DNA from: an uncultured Desulfomonile sp. | GTDB taxonomy: Bacteria > Desulfobacterota > Desulfomonilia > Desulfomonilales > Desulfomonilaceae | Reading direction: 5' to 3' | Assembly (NCBI GenBank): GCA_903853735.1 | Contig: CAINUH010000539.1 | Span: 1 to 21,307 of the forward strand | DNA: 21,307 bases | In this document: piece after piece, positions 1-6,893 of the stretch | How positions within the stretch are numbered: the first letter of the stretch is position 1 | Layout of the letters: the number at the start of each line of letters is the position of its first letter | Position numbers and translations under genes: made by a program | The notes under the pieces: generated by a model | What the model saw: only the letters and a program-made list of their open reading frames with translations | Databases searched by the model: none | What the model was told of the DNA's origin: nothing

Positions 1-15
1 AAAAACAACGACTCC

Positions 16-345
16 ATGACAAAAGGATTAGCCACAATGGTTGAAGCACGCCTCTTAAAAGAGCGTGGTATGCTGAACCGTAGGCAAATAAGGATCCTGA
101 ACGACTACCTGGTTGGGTTGGAAAGGAATGACCCGGAGAGTATGGACCCTCCGGTTCCCGCCGAATTGGAGGCTTCAATTCGCATCAGAAAGCGTTCCAC
201 CTGGCTTCCTTGGGAGGCCGAGGCCATTCGCAAGATCGATAGATGGCGGGAGGATGTTGTGTGCATTGTTCGGATTTGGGCTGGAAACCATGGCGTTACA
301 GAAAGGCCAAAATGTTTGGCGCGCCGATTAAGGCAATCCGTTTAA
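16..345 (+). CDS. hypothetical protein, possibly the 3' end of a longer gene
   Basis: An open frame of 109 codons that I do not recognise. The product is basic and charged, rich in Arg and Glu, with no signal peptide, no membrane segment and no clear domain. The frame is still open at the left edge of the window, and nothing resembling a Shine-Dalgarno precedes the ATG at 16. The true start may therefore lie outside the window, or at an internal ATG such as 37 or 70. A terminator-like hairpin lies about 85 bases after the stop, which fits a real plus-strand gene ending here. It could equally be a chance ORF, because nothing in the protein is diagnostic. Confidence 0.3.
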   Translation: MTKGLATMVEARLLKERGMLNRRQIRILNDYLVGLERNDPESMDPPVPAELEASIRIRKRSTWLPWEAEAIRKIDRWREDVVCIVRIWAGNHGVTERPKCLARRLRQSV

Positions 346-742
346 CCACAGCGTCGAATTCTCAAAAAGTTGGCCGGTTGGGTCTATAGCGACTGTCGTA
401 CATATAGCCTCTTTGGCTCTGTGAATCGCCCCAGCCCCGCTTGGCATACTGGGTTAGGGGGTTTTGTTCATGAAGCAAACCCGTCATTCGGACAGAATTT
501 TTGGCAAATAGTCTGGTATGCTGAAAGAGCGACTTCCGACGACACATTTCTTGTCTGCACATACATGACGGAAGTGCAAATCAATTCCTAAGAAACTTGT
601 ACGGAAGCTTCACAACCCCTAGTCCCTATTCACTTGGTTCTTCCTTCCTCCCGGATCTCATCAAATACTACCCATAGCTTCCAATGAACATCCTCACACA
701 AATCCGCCACCTGCTATACCAGTATGCCGTCCAGCCATAAAT
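346..742. other. intergenic region between the left ORF and malQ
   Basis: About 400 bases with no credible gene. Short frames exist on both strands, but they lack ribosome binding sites and protein-like composition. Apart from the hairpin at 429-468 I see no repeat, tRNA or promoter that I would defend. No terminator with a U-tract is visible for the leftward-reading malQ gene, which stops at 743. Confidence 0.5.
429..468 (+). terminator. probable intrinsic terminator
   Basis: CCCC (429-432) pairs with GGGG (457-460). AGCCC (433-437) pairs with GGGTT (451-455), with one bulged A at 456 and a 13-base loop. The stem is followed at once by TTTTGTT. It points rightward and would end transcription of the plus-strand ORF at the left edge. 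The bulge and the short, interrupted U-run make it a moderate call. Confidence 0.42.
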
Positions 743-2956
743 TTATTCATGTGTCCGTCCTGACTGTTCGACGAGAGTCCTGAATTTCGCTGCCAGACGT
801 ATCGCTTCAGGATTGTGCCCCAGTTCTTCTACTGTAAAACGCATTTTTGTTACCCAGTTGGGATGTTCATGGGTGGTGCCGGGAAAGTTCTGTTGACGAA
901 CGTCCATGAACAGATCCTCTTGGCTTATGAGCGCGAGTTTGGAAGGGGTGTGCAAGATGAAACTCAGTACCGCCGTGTGGAGTTCGTCTGTGGGAAGGCC
1001 GGATTCCCAGGCGGCATGAGCGTTCTGTGCCGCCAGGAACCCGTCTCTCACAAGTCTTTCAATGATTTTTGCCTTGTGGCGAGTCCGTTCTTCCTTAAAG
1101 ATACTCGCCTGTTCCTCCTGAATCATACCCATTTCCAGCCTCAATTCAATGTCGCGGTAGGACCAGAAGCCGGCAAGGGTTGGGAGGTCGTGAGTACTGA
1201 TTGAGACGAGAGCACATTGTGGATAATCGGTATAAGAAAGCTGGTTTTCATAATTGTCTCTCTCAAAATAGAAAAGCCTATAGGAGAGGATCCCTTTTTC
1301 CATGAGCCTTTCTCTGAAATTAAAAGGAACCGTGCCAAGATCCTCCCCCACTATGACTGTGCGGCCGCGTTGACTCTCCAGGCAAAGCAAACTCAACAAC
1401 TCATTCTCATAGTCCTTAACAAATACCCCTTCACTTGGTTTCTTTCCCAATGGTATCCAGAACAAATGATTTAACTGCATCACGTGGTCAATTCTTAAGG
1501 CGCCACCGTGCCTGCAATTTGTCTCAAGATTCTTTTTGAAGAGGTCAAAGCCTGAATTACACATTTGTTCTCTGTTCGCAGGAGCAAATCCCCAGTCCTG
1601 ACCTTCCGGTGCAAACCCGTCTGGCGGCGCTCCAATACTAAAACCCTCATGAAAAAACATCTGCCACGCCCAGAAATCCGCGCCGTTTTTATCAACTGCC
1701 AGGGCCTGATCATGATAAAGGCCGATCTGCATTCCCTGCTGAATGGCATGTTCCTGGACGTTCCGTAATTGGACGTCTATCTGCCACTGAACGTAAATCC
1801 AGAAAAGAATTTCTTCACTGTGTTCAACTTCAAACCTTTGTACCTCCGGGCTCAACGGGTCGTGGAATGCCGTCGGCCATTGCCGCCACGTCACAGCGTT
1901 GGGAAGCTCGTCCCGAAAGTGTTCGTGTAGCGCACAGAAAGTCGCATACCTTTCCAGGTATGACCCCTCAGAGTCTCTATACCGTTGAAATTCGTTCCAT
2001 CGAGAGCTGAAGCTCCGCGGTCTGAAATGAGTTTCAAGGAAGGTGTGAAACAATTCCACCAGTACGCTACGCTTGAGATCAGCCACCTCCTCGTAGTTCA
2101 CATGATGTTCATCTCTGAGTCGCTTTATATGGCTTTGAGCCTCTGGGGAACCTACAAGGGCCTGAGCCTTTGGAGACCCTGCAAAATCTTCAATTCCGGG
2201 GATGTCCAGATAAAGGAAATTACGAAAGAGTCGGCTGGATGGCAGATAAGGACTGTTGTTGAAAGGTCGCTTGTTGAACAGGGCGTGGAGTGGGTTCAGG
2301 CCGACGAAATCAGCCTTCAAGTGATCCCTTGCCCAACTCACTATCTGTTTCAGATCTCGGAAATCTCCCACGCCCCAATTACTTTCGGATTTGACTCCAT
2401 AGAGGGCGATCGCAATTCCGGCGATTTTCACGCCCGCTTCAAAGGCCGGCTGTTGGTAGCACTTGTCGGGACACGCTATGCACAAGAGATCAGAAAGGTA
2501 TTTGGCTGGTCCCAGAGAGGTTTCTATTTGGAACCTATAGGTCCCAATATCAAGGATATCAGGAAATGGGAGCGAGATTCGGAGCAGCCCCTTGTCATTG
2601 TCCGACACAATTTTCACTTGGTGTGAACCGAGACAATACCTACGCTCCTCGACACGGCCAACGGCTTCTCTGATCACCACCGAACCGACCGATTCTGCCG
2701 GAACACTCTGATGTTCCCAGAGTGGGAGATAAGCCGAAATCTGGGTTGGAAGATTGCTGGTCGTCAACACCAGGACTTGCTGCGGGTTGAACGCTAACGC
2801 TATCCGATCATCGTCGAACCGTATGCCTTTAGCCCGCAGTATTTGTCGCGCAGTCCTCGGATCCGTATGGTGAATCTTGCCCTGGTTGTCAGTATAGTGA
2901 GGCTCGATTCCAAAGAAGCTCGAAAGAATTCTCATTGCCTCATAAGTAGCTGTCAA
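743..2956 (-). CDS. malQ: 4-alpha-glucanotransferase (amylomaltase), GH77
   Basis: Transfers 1,4-alpha-glucan segments between maltodextrins in the cytoplasm, for glycogen or maltodextrin turnover. The 737-residue product carries the GH77 landmarks in order: GAPPD (442-446), GQDWG (452-456), LRIDHV with the nucleophile Asp490, GEDLG with the acid/base Glu538, THD with Asp590, and PGTTHEHPNW (692-701). The first 170 residues form an extra N-terminal region containing HYTDNQGK, as in E. coli-type MalQ (about 700 residues) rather than the 500-residue thermophile type. The start is TTG at 2956: GGGGAGGAG lies 6 bases upstream on this strand. The first in-frame ATG (2933-2935) has only GAGG two bases away, which is too close. 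No other glycogen or maltose gene is in the window, so the gene stands alone. All catalytic residues are present and there is no sign of decay. Confidence 0.95.
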   Translation of the reverse strand: MTATYEAMRILSSFFGIEPHYTDNQGKIHHTDPRTARQILRAKGIRFDDDRIALAFNPQQVLVLTTSNLPTQISAYLPLWEHQSVPAESVGSVVIREAVGRVEERRYCLGSHQVKIVSDNDKGLLRISLPFPDILDIGTYRFQIETSLGPAKYLSDLLCIACPDKCYQQPAFEAGVKIAGIAIALYGVKSESNWGVGDFRDLKQIVSWARDHLKADFVGLNPLHALFNKRPFNNSPYLPSSRLFRNFLYLDIPGIEDFAGSPKAQALVGSPEAQSHIKRLRDEHHVNYEEVADLKRSVLVELFHTFLETHFRPRSFSSRWNEFQRYRDSEGSYLERYATFCALHEHFRDELPNAVTWRQWPTAFHDPLSPEVQRFEVEHSEEILFWIYVQWQIDVQLRNVQEHAIQQGMQIGLYHDQALAVDKNGADFWAWQMFFHEGFSIGAPPDGFAPEGQDWGFAPANREQMCNSGFDLFKKNLETNCRHGGALRIDHVMQLNHLFWIPLGKKPSEGVFVKDYENELLSLLCLESQRGRTVIVGEDLGTVPFNFRERLMEKGILSYRLFYFERDNYENQLSYTDYPQCALVSISTHDLPTLAGFWSYRDIELRLEMGMIQEEQASIFKEERTRHKAKIIERLVRDGFLAAQNAHAAWESGLPTDELHTAVLSFILHTPSKLALISQEDLFMDVRQQNFPGTTHEHPNWVTKMRFTVEELGHNPEAIRLAAKFRTLVEQSGRTHE

Positions 2957-3188
2957 TCTTCACTCCTCCCCAATCGTCTTTATGAATCGAGGATCCTATC
3001 TCAACAGAATTCTCTATTGCGAAATTCCATAAGTTCTGAGGCAATTGCCTGGAAACATTTTTTTGGAAATAATGAAATTCAGGTCCTACGCAGTGCGTTG
3101 GGTCTCGGTGAGCCAAGAGCATAAGCTCTGTGTGGCCGTCCCCAAGTCTGTAGTCGCTCATGTTGAAGATCGAAACGTGATATCGCAA
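2940..3188 (-). CDS. possible small protein overlapping the malQ start
   Basis: An 82-codon frame just upstream of malQ on the same strand. Its stop overlaps the malQ TTG start region by 17 bases, an arrangement seen in translationally coupled genes. The composition is protein-like (mixed polar residues, several His, no low complexity), but I recognise no family. The frame opens at TTG 3188 with no good Shine-Dalgarno, and an internal ATG at codon 10 has none either. A chance ORF in the malQ leader is at least as likely. Confidence 0.22.
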   Translation of the reverse strand: MRYHVSIFNMSDYRLGDGHTELMLLAHRDPTHCVGPEFHYFQKNVSRQLPQNLWNFAIENSVEIGSSIHKDDWGGVKIDSYL

Positions 3189-3379
3189 CTTAGTGGCTGA
3201 TGAGCGACGAAAAAATGCGGTGCCCAGGTTTTTCGTTGACTGACGAACCTCTTAACAGGTAATCATGACAAAAGAAACATATTACAAGATTACCGGATGG
3301 ACAAATTCTGAAAACGTCAGCAGGGACCGGAGACGACTCTGTCCCATTTTCCCGGATCCCGAGACACGGGAGATCTTAT
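3189..3379. other. divergent malQ / acyl-CoA dehydrogenase intergenic region
   Basis: With the doubtful ORF set aside, 2957-3379 is a 423-base gap between divergent genes. It contains a weak promoter-like pair facing right: TTGACT (3236-3241), an 18-base spacer and TAATCA (3260-3265). The -35 box lies in a TTCGT/ACGAA inverted repeat (3232-3247). Two leader hairpins follow and are listed separately. I found no convincing malQ promoter. Confidence 0.3.
3323..3372 (+). promoter_or_regulatory. two leader hairpins before the acyl-CoA dehydrogenase
   Basis: The first hairpin pairs GGGAC (3323-3327) with GTCCC (3341-3345), and inside it GAG (3330-3332) with CTC (3337-3339); ATTTT follows. The second pairs TCCCG (3357-3361) with CGGGA (3367-3371). 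Its 3' arm contains most of the Shine-Dalgarno GGGAG (3368-3372) of the next gene, so folding would hide the ribosome site. Both stems are short, so regulation is only a possibility. Confidence 0.3.
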
Positions 3380-4546
3380 ATGGACTTTAAGCTTACCGAT
3401 GAGCAGCGCCTCATAAGAAAGGCGGCCCGAGATTTCGCCGCCAAGGAACTAGCCCCCAACGCGAGGTATTGGGAAGATACTTCTACTTATTCAAGAGAAA
3501 CCTTCGATAAGATGGGCCAACTTGACTTCACGGGACTTTACGTGCCGGAAGAATTCGGAGGTACCGGAGTGGGCCGGTTGACTGCGGCAGTGATTTTCGA
3601 AGAGTTGGCCAAAGGCTGCTTTGCCACCGCAGTGTACGTGAGCGTTCACAACATGGTTACCAATCTGATCTATCAGTATGGTACCAACGAGCAAAGAGAG
3701 AAATGGGTTAGGCCTCTGGCCCTGGGTGACGCACTAGGCGCCTATTCTTTAACCGAAGCCGAAGCTGGTTCCGATGCAGCGGCATTGAGCGCATCCGCAG
3801 TCAAAACAGACGGAGGATATGTGGTCAACGGAACCAAGCTTTATGTTACCAGCGGGGAAGTTGCCGATATTTACGCGGTCATGGTTCGTACTGATGAAAC
3901 CCAAAAACAAAAGGGCATCAGTGCTGTGATTGTGGAAAAGGGAACGCCTGGTTTTTCCTTCGGACCCCATGAAGCCAAAATGGGCATGAACGCGAGTCCC
4001 ACCACTGAACTTCATTTCAATGATTGCTTCATTCCTTCCGAGAATCTTCTGGGGGAAGAAGGCAGGGGTCTTAACATGGCCCTTACTGCATTGAATGGGG
4101 GCAGGGTAGGTATAGGGGCTTGCGCCACAGGATTGGCTCAACAAGCCCTCGACTATGCGCTGAACTATGCTAACAAGCGTCAGCAATTCGGGAAGTCCAT
4201 TATTACCTTTCAAGGACTTCAGTTCCTCGTGGCGGATCTGGCAACCGATATTGAGGCTGCAAGAGTAATGGTATACAGGGCGGCATGGCTGATGGACCTG
4301 GGTGAGCCCAGCCTCATGGAAGCCGCCATGGGTAAACTCCTGGCGACCGATACAGCAATGCGCGTTACAACAGAGGCAGTTCAGATCCTTGGTGGTTACG
4401 GGTATATGAAGTCCTATCCGGTGGAGATGTACATGCGATTCGCCAAAGTGGCTCAAATCTTCGAAGGAACAAACCAAATCCAGCGAGTTGTCATCGCACG
4501 CGAACTAACCAAATATAAAGGTGGCAAGAGACCGGACTCTTACTGA
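3380..4546 (+). CDS. acyl-CoA dehydrogenase (short/branched-chain type)
   Basis: FAD-dependent alpha,beta-dehydrogenation of an acyl-CoA thioester, passing electrons to ETF. The product is 388 residues, normal for the soluble tetrameric family. Visible landmarks are the FAD/substrate motif AYSLTEAEAGSD (121-132), the second signature MGMNASPTTELHF (201-213), RQQFGKSI (268-275), QILGGYGYMKSYPVEMYMR (335-353), and the catalytic Glu362 in IFEGTNQIQR (360-369). Glu in that C-terminal position fits the short-chain, butyryl, glutaryl and branched-chain group rather than the isovaleryl type, where the base lies elsewhere. Substrate length cannot be read from the sequence. The ATG at 3380 has GGGAG 7 bases upstream. 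No ETF, thiolase or CoA ligase gene is adjacent. An XRE-cupin regulator follows after 129 bases and could control it, but that is inference. Confidence 0.94.
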   Translation: MDFKLTDEQRLIRKAARDFAAKELAPNARYWEDTSTYSRETFDKMGQLDFTGLYVPEEFGGTGVGRLTAAVIFEELAKGCFATAVYVSVHNMVTNLIYQYGTNEQREKWVRPLALGDALGAYSLTEAEAGSDAAALSASAVKTDGGYVVNGTKLYVTSGEVADIYAVMVRTDETQKQKGISAVIVEKGTPGFSFGPHEAKMGMNASPTTELHFNDCFIPSENLLGEEGRGLNMALTALNGGRVGIGACATGLAQQALDYALNYANKRQQFGKSIITFQGLQFLVADLATDIEAARVMVYRAAWLMDLGEPSLMEAAMGKLLATDTAMRVTTEAVQILGGYGYMKSYPVEMYMRFAKVAQIFEGTNQIQRVVIARELTKYKGGKRPDSY

Positions 4547-4646
4547 CCCAAAAGACCTTGTCGAAAATGTCTCCAGATCGTCCAGGTTTTCTCAATTTGC
4601 AAATGTGAAATATCTCCGGTTCTCACCAGAGAGCCTTTGGAAGACT

Positions 4647-4652
4647 TATAAT
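4647..4652 (+). promoter_or_regulatory. -10 element for the XRE-cupin gene
   Basis: A consensus TATAAT lies 24 bases before the ATG of the regulator gene, with the Shine-Dalgarno AGGAGAG (4664-4670) between them. No good -35 hexamer sits 16-18 bases upstream, so this would be an activator-dependent or weak promoter. It suggests the regulator has its own transcript separate from the dehydrogenase. Confidence 0.4.
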
Positions 4653-4675
4653 TTAAATCTCGCAGGAGAGGCTAT

Positions 4676-5218
4676 ATGGCAAAAAAATCCGATCGTGTCC
4701 TTGGTGTTGGTGACAGAATCCGAGAGATGAGAAAAAAGTTAAACGTGGATCTTAATCAACTTTCGGAAAAAACAGGATACGCCGCCGACTACCTCAAGGA
4801 GATAGAAGAAGGTACCATAGCGCCACCTGTCGGCGCATTAATTCAGATTTCCAGGGCACTTGCAATAGACTCGGCCACTCTTCTTGCAGAAGAGAAAAAA
4901 ATAGAGCGCCGAAAAAGTTATCGTAAACGAACCAAAGCTTATTCGTACAAAAGCTTGACTCCGGACGCAGAAGACAAACACCTGTGGGCCTATCTTATTA
5001 CTCTGGACCCCAAGAAAGCTCACGACATGGTTGAGTACAAGCACGAAGGGGAGGAATTCGTCTATGTGCTTGAAGGCAGAGTAGAAATTCAGGTCGGCCA
5101 AGAGCCTAATATCTTGAAGAGAGGATCCAGCCTTCACTTTAATTCAGGAACCGCACACAACCTAAGAAACCTTAGTTCGAAGATATCCCAACTATTGGTG
5201 GTAGTTTACACTCCTTGA
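4676..5218 (+). CDS. XRE-family transcriptional regulator with C-terminal cupin domain
   Basis: The product is a 180-residue fusion of a DNA-binding helix-turn-helix (about residues 12-69, with LNQLSEKTGYAADYLKEIE forming the recognition region) and a small cupin barrel (about 105-178). Cupin motif 1 is YKHEGEEFVYVLEGRVEI (121-138), with His123 and Glu127 as candidate ligands. Motif 2 is GSSLHFNSGTAHNLRN (150-165), with His161. The usual Pro of motif 2 is replaced by Ser. Proteins of this architecture sense a small ligand through the cupin and repress or activate nearby catabolic genes. The adjacent acyl-CoA dehydrogenase is the obvious candidate target, though no operator was identified. A strong ribosome site, AGGAGAG, lies 5 bases before the ATG. 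Confidence 0.9.
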   Translation: MAKKSDRVLGVGDRIREMRKKLNVDLNQLSEKTGYAADYLKEIEEGTIAPPVGALIQISRALAIDSATLLAEEKKIERRKSYRKRTKAYSYKSLTPDAEDKHLWAYLITLDPKKAHDMVEYKHEGEEFVYVLEGRVEIQVGQEPNILKRGSSLHFNSGTAHNLRNLSSKISQLLVVVYTP

Positions 5219-5340
5219 ATCGTTGAGCGTATCAGGCACAGAATTGATTTGAACCGGCCTACAAGGAGTGTCCGTCCCGGTCCGGCATGGGCAGACTTTC
5301 GGCAGACACATAAATCGTTTCGGGAATAGCCGGAACCTTT

Positions 5341-5515
5341 TGTGGATATGTTTGTCTCAATACACAGGGGTTATGTGACAAACGAAATCGCATGGTCTCT
5401 TATTCAATGCATCTTGGCAGCCCTTGCGTCGAGACCGGTGAAGAGTTCCTACGCACTATAACCCATATCCATACCTCCTTTCACGCCCCGAGCCCCTCTC
5501 GGGGCTTTTTTTTTT
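5341..5515 (+). ncRNA. candidate structured small RNA ending in a terminator
   Basis: In a 438-base gap (5219-5656) without a credible gene, nested pairings define one long rod. P1 pairs 5341-5350 with 5464-5473 (10 bp, one G-U). P2 pairs 5369-5374 (GGTTAT) with 5458-5463 (ATAACC), and continues as 5375-5377 with 5454-5456 around a bulged T. A nearly symmetric bubble follows: 16 bases (5378-5393) opposite 17 (5437-5453). The terminal stem pairs GGTCTC (5394-5399) with GAGACC (5431-5436), then 5407-5411 with 5425-5429. A perfect intrinsic terminator follows at 5485-5515. A closing stem, a large central bubble and a terminal stem is the architecture of 6S RNA, but I do not recognise 6S sequence and see no clear promoter. 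A cis leader that ends before fabG is the alternative. Bases 5219-5340 show nothing else. Confidence 0.45.
5485..5515 (+). terminator. strong intrinsic terminator
   Basis: A perfect 8-bp stem, GCCCCGAG (5485-5492) with CTCGGGGC (5498-5505), a five-base loop CCCCT, and a run of ten T (5506-5515). It lies 267 bases after the XRE-cupin stop and 141 bases before the reductase start. It could end either a long transcript from the regulator gene or a separate small RNA. Confidence 0.92.
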
Positions 5516-5610
5516 ATATACTCTCTGTTAAGGTCTGGTTATGGACAGATAGGCAGCAGATTTGGCTGAATGGCTTGACGATCACTTTCCCGTTCCAGGG
5601 AAAATAGACT

Positions 5611-5652
5611 CCCCTTAGACCGATCGTGTCGGACTAGGGGTGTTACAGGAGG
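5611..5652 (+). promoter_or_regulatory. hairpin next to the ribosome binding site of the SDR gene
   Basis: CCCC (5611-5614) pairs with GGGG (5637-5640), TAG (5616-5618) with CTA (5634-5636) and CCGA (5620-5623) with TCGG (5629-5632), around loop TCGTG. There is one bulged T and one A-A mismatch. Six bases after the stem comes AGGAGG (5647-5652), then the ATG at 5657. The hairpin could protect the 5' end or affect ribosome access. A TTGACG at 5575-5580 has no -10 partner at normal spacing. Confidence 0.35.
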
Positions 5653-5656
5653 CGTC

Positions 5657-6409
5657 ATGAGATTGGCCGGCAGGGCAGCGGTGGTTACCGGTAGCAGCAG
5701 AGGGGTAGGGCGCAACGTTGCTCTGGCTTTTGCTGCTGAGGGCGCGGATGTGCTTGTTAATTACACCTCCAAGGAGGCAGCCGCTCAAGATGTGGTTGAG
5801 CAGATCCGGGCCATGGGTCGAAAGTCTTTCGCGGTGCGTGCCGACGTGGCATCCAAGGCAGAAGTCGAGAGCATGATGGTAGCGGCCAAGGAAAACTTCG
5901 GCCGCCTGGACATTGTAGTGAATAACGCCGGTTTCACGCAACCGGCCATGTTGCAGAAGATGACCGAGGAACAGTGGGATGCAGTTTTGAACGCTCATCT
6001 AAAGGGCCCCTTTCTCTGCATTCAATCGGCTTTCAAGTATTTCCAGGAGCAGAATTACGGAAAAATTATTAACGTAAGTTCAGTAGCAGGGCTCGTAGGA
6101 ACGGTAGGCCAGGTGAACTATTCGGCGGCAAAAGGGGGCATACTGAGCTTGACCAAGAGCGTTGCAAGAGAACTGGCACGGTACAATGTGTGCGCGAATG
6201 TGATCTCTCTCGGGATAGTTGAGACCGACATGACCGAAAAAATTCGGTCTGATGAAAAACTGAAAGAGATTTACATGAACCGTATTCTGCTGAAGCGCTT
6301 CGGCAGTGCCTCCGACATCGGTCCGGCCTTTGTCTTCCTCGCGTCGACTGAATCCGATTACATCACGGGACAGCTATTGTGCGTCGACGGAGGTTATGGA
6401 ATGATCTAA
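5657..6409 (+). CDS. fabG: SDR-family oxidoreductase, FabG-like 3-oxoacyl reductase
   Basis: An NAD(P)-dependent short-chain dehydrogenase of 250 residues, the usual FabG length. The cofactor motif TGSSRGVGR is at 11-19, NNAG at 89-92, the catalytic Ser142 in NVSSVAG, and Tyr155 and Lys159 in YSAAK. The C-terminal TGQLLCVDGGYGM is typical of the family. Two positions differ from canonical FabG. The tetrad Asn in the NxxLKG segment is His114 (NAHLKG), as also seen in peroxisomal hydroxyacyl-CoA dehydrogenases. The PG pair before the substrate loop is LG (184-186, ISLGIVETDM). The true substrate may therefore be an acyl-CoA or another ketone rather than acyl-ACP. No acpP or other fatty-acid synthesis genes are adjacent. 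AGGAGG lies 4 bases before the ATG. I am confident of the SDR family, less of the symbol. Confidence 0.85.
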   Translation: MRLAGRAAVVTGSSRGVGRNVALAFAAEGADVLVNYTSKEAAAQDVVEQIRAMGRKSFAVRADVASKAEVESMMVAAKENFGRLDIVVNNAGFTQPAMLQKMTEEQWDAVLNAHLKGPFLCIQSAFKYFQEQNYGKIINVSSVAGLVGTVGQVNYSAAKGGILSLTKSVARELARYNVCANVISLGIVETDMTEKIRSDEKLKEIYMNRILLKRFGSASDIGPAFVFLASTESDYITGQLLCVDGGYGMI

Positions 6410-6410
6410 C

Positions 6411-6489
6411 CGTAGCCCGGTGCCTCGGCGGCGGTGTCCAACGCCGTGGTTGTTAACGGAATCACGATAGGGATGCAGCACAGGCTACG
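6411..6489. repeat. stem-forming extragenic element, REP-like
   Basis: CGTAGCC (6411-6417) pairs with GGCTACG (6483-6489), and inside it GTGC (6420-6423) with GCAC (6478-6481). The enclosed part holds a smaller CGGCG/CGCCG hairpin (6428-6445 region) and CCGT/ACGG. The element starts two bases after the SDR stop. A CGTAGCCCGG opening and a GGCTACG close resemble a class of repetitive extragenic palindromes I recall from other proteobacteria. Only one copy is visible here, so repeat status is inferred. Confidence 0.4.
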
Positions 6490-6529
6490 ATACCTGGGGC
6501 GGATGCCGTATTCATGGAGACCATAGGTG

Positions 6530-6573
6530 GAGTAGCAAGGATTCACCTTTTTGCAAGTTGAGGCGCGCTACTC
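6530..6573. other. inverted repeat
   Basis: GAGTAGC (6530-6536) and GCTACTC (6567-6573) are perfect 7-bp complements, separated by 30 bases. The interior has a small AAGG/CCTT stem. No T-tract follows on either strand, so it is not an obvious terminator. Function unknown. Confidence 0.35.
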
Positions 6574-6624
6574 GATTCGGCTTTCTCGATGAAATGGCTT
6601 TTAAGAACGTTTAATAGACTAGAG

Positions 6625-6654
6625 GTGGCCGCGGTTTTTTGTTACCGCGGCCGC
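6625..6654. other. very GC-rich hairpin with T-rich loop
   Basis: GTGGCCGCGGT (6625-6635) pairs with ACCGCGGCCGC (6644-6654): 11 bp with one G-T. The loop is TTTTTGTT. There is no U-tract after the stem on either strand, so a classical terminator is excluded. It could be a transcription barrier, a protein site or an RNA 3' end stabiliser for the SDR transcript. Confidence 0.4.
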
Positions 6655-6824
6655 TAAAATTTGCACAGGTGAAGTAATCGCTTGGCCATGGATCACGATC
6701 TTTAGTCACTGGCGAGTTGGTGGTGAAATCAGACGGGTAAGACGGGGGTAACAAGAGAGTCGGAATGGGCCGAAACCGAATCGAACATGTTTGTAAGACC
6801 AATGTTCCAGCACATAAAAAAGCC

Positions 6825-6853
6825 TTGACTTGGTGTCGAGCTTCTGCTAAAAA
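6825..6853 (+). promoter_or_regulatory. sigma-70 type promoter, distal, for the exported-protein operon
   Basis: TTGACT (6825-6830, five of six), a 17-base spacer and TAAAAA (6848-6853, four of six). The start would fall near 6860, giving a leader of about 295 bases before the first gene. The dyad ATTCAT (6857-6862) / ATGAAT (6879-6884) sits exactly at the predicted start and could be an operator. Confidence 0.5.
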
Positions 6854-6893
6854 TTTATTCATACGACTAACTTTCTGAATGAATTAACCTAAC

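Larger units (their letters stand above)
6410..6824. other. non-coding region rich in inverted repeats
   Basis: Part of a 744-base gap between the SDR gene and the exported-protein operon. It holds three dyad elements listed separately (6411-6489, 6530-6573, 6625-6654). Between 6655 and 6824 I see nothing definite. An 83-codon minus-strand frame at 6611-6862 runs through the GC hairpin and has no credible start, so I do not annotate it. Confidence 0.5.

Noticed and set aside
1985..2626. 213-codon plus-strand frame
   Set aside because: Lies wholly within malQ on the opposite strand. malQ has all GH77 motifs and this frame has no recognisable domain.
3749..4477. 242-codon minus-strand frame
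   Set aside because: Antisense to the acyl-CoA dehydrogenase, rich in Cys and His, with no domain.
5392..5607. 71-codon plus-strand frame
   Set aside because: Runs through the strong terminator at 5485-5515 and has no ribosome site.
6611..6862. 83-codon minus-strand frame
   Set aside because: Passes through the 11-bp GC hairpin, has no ribosome site and no domain.
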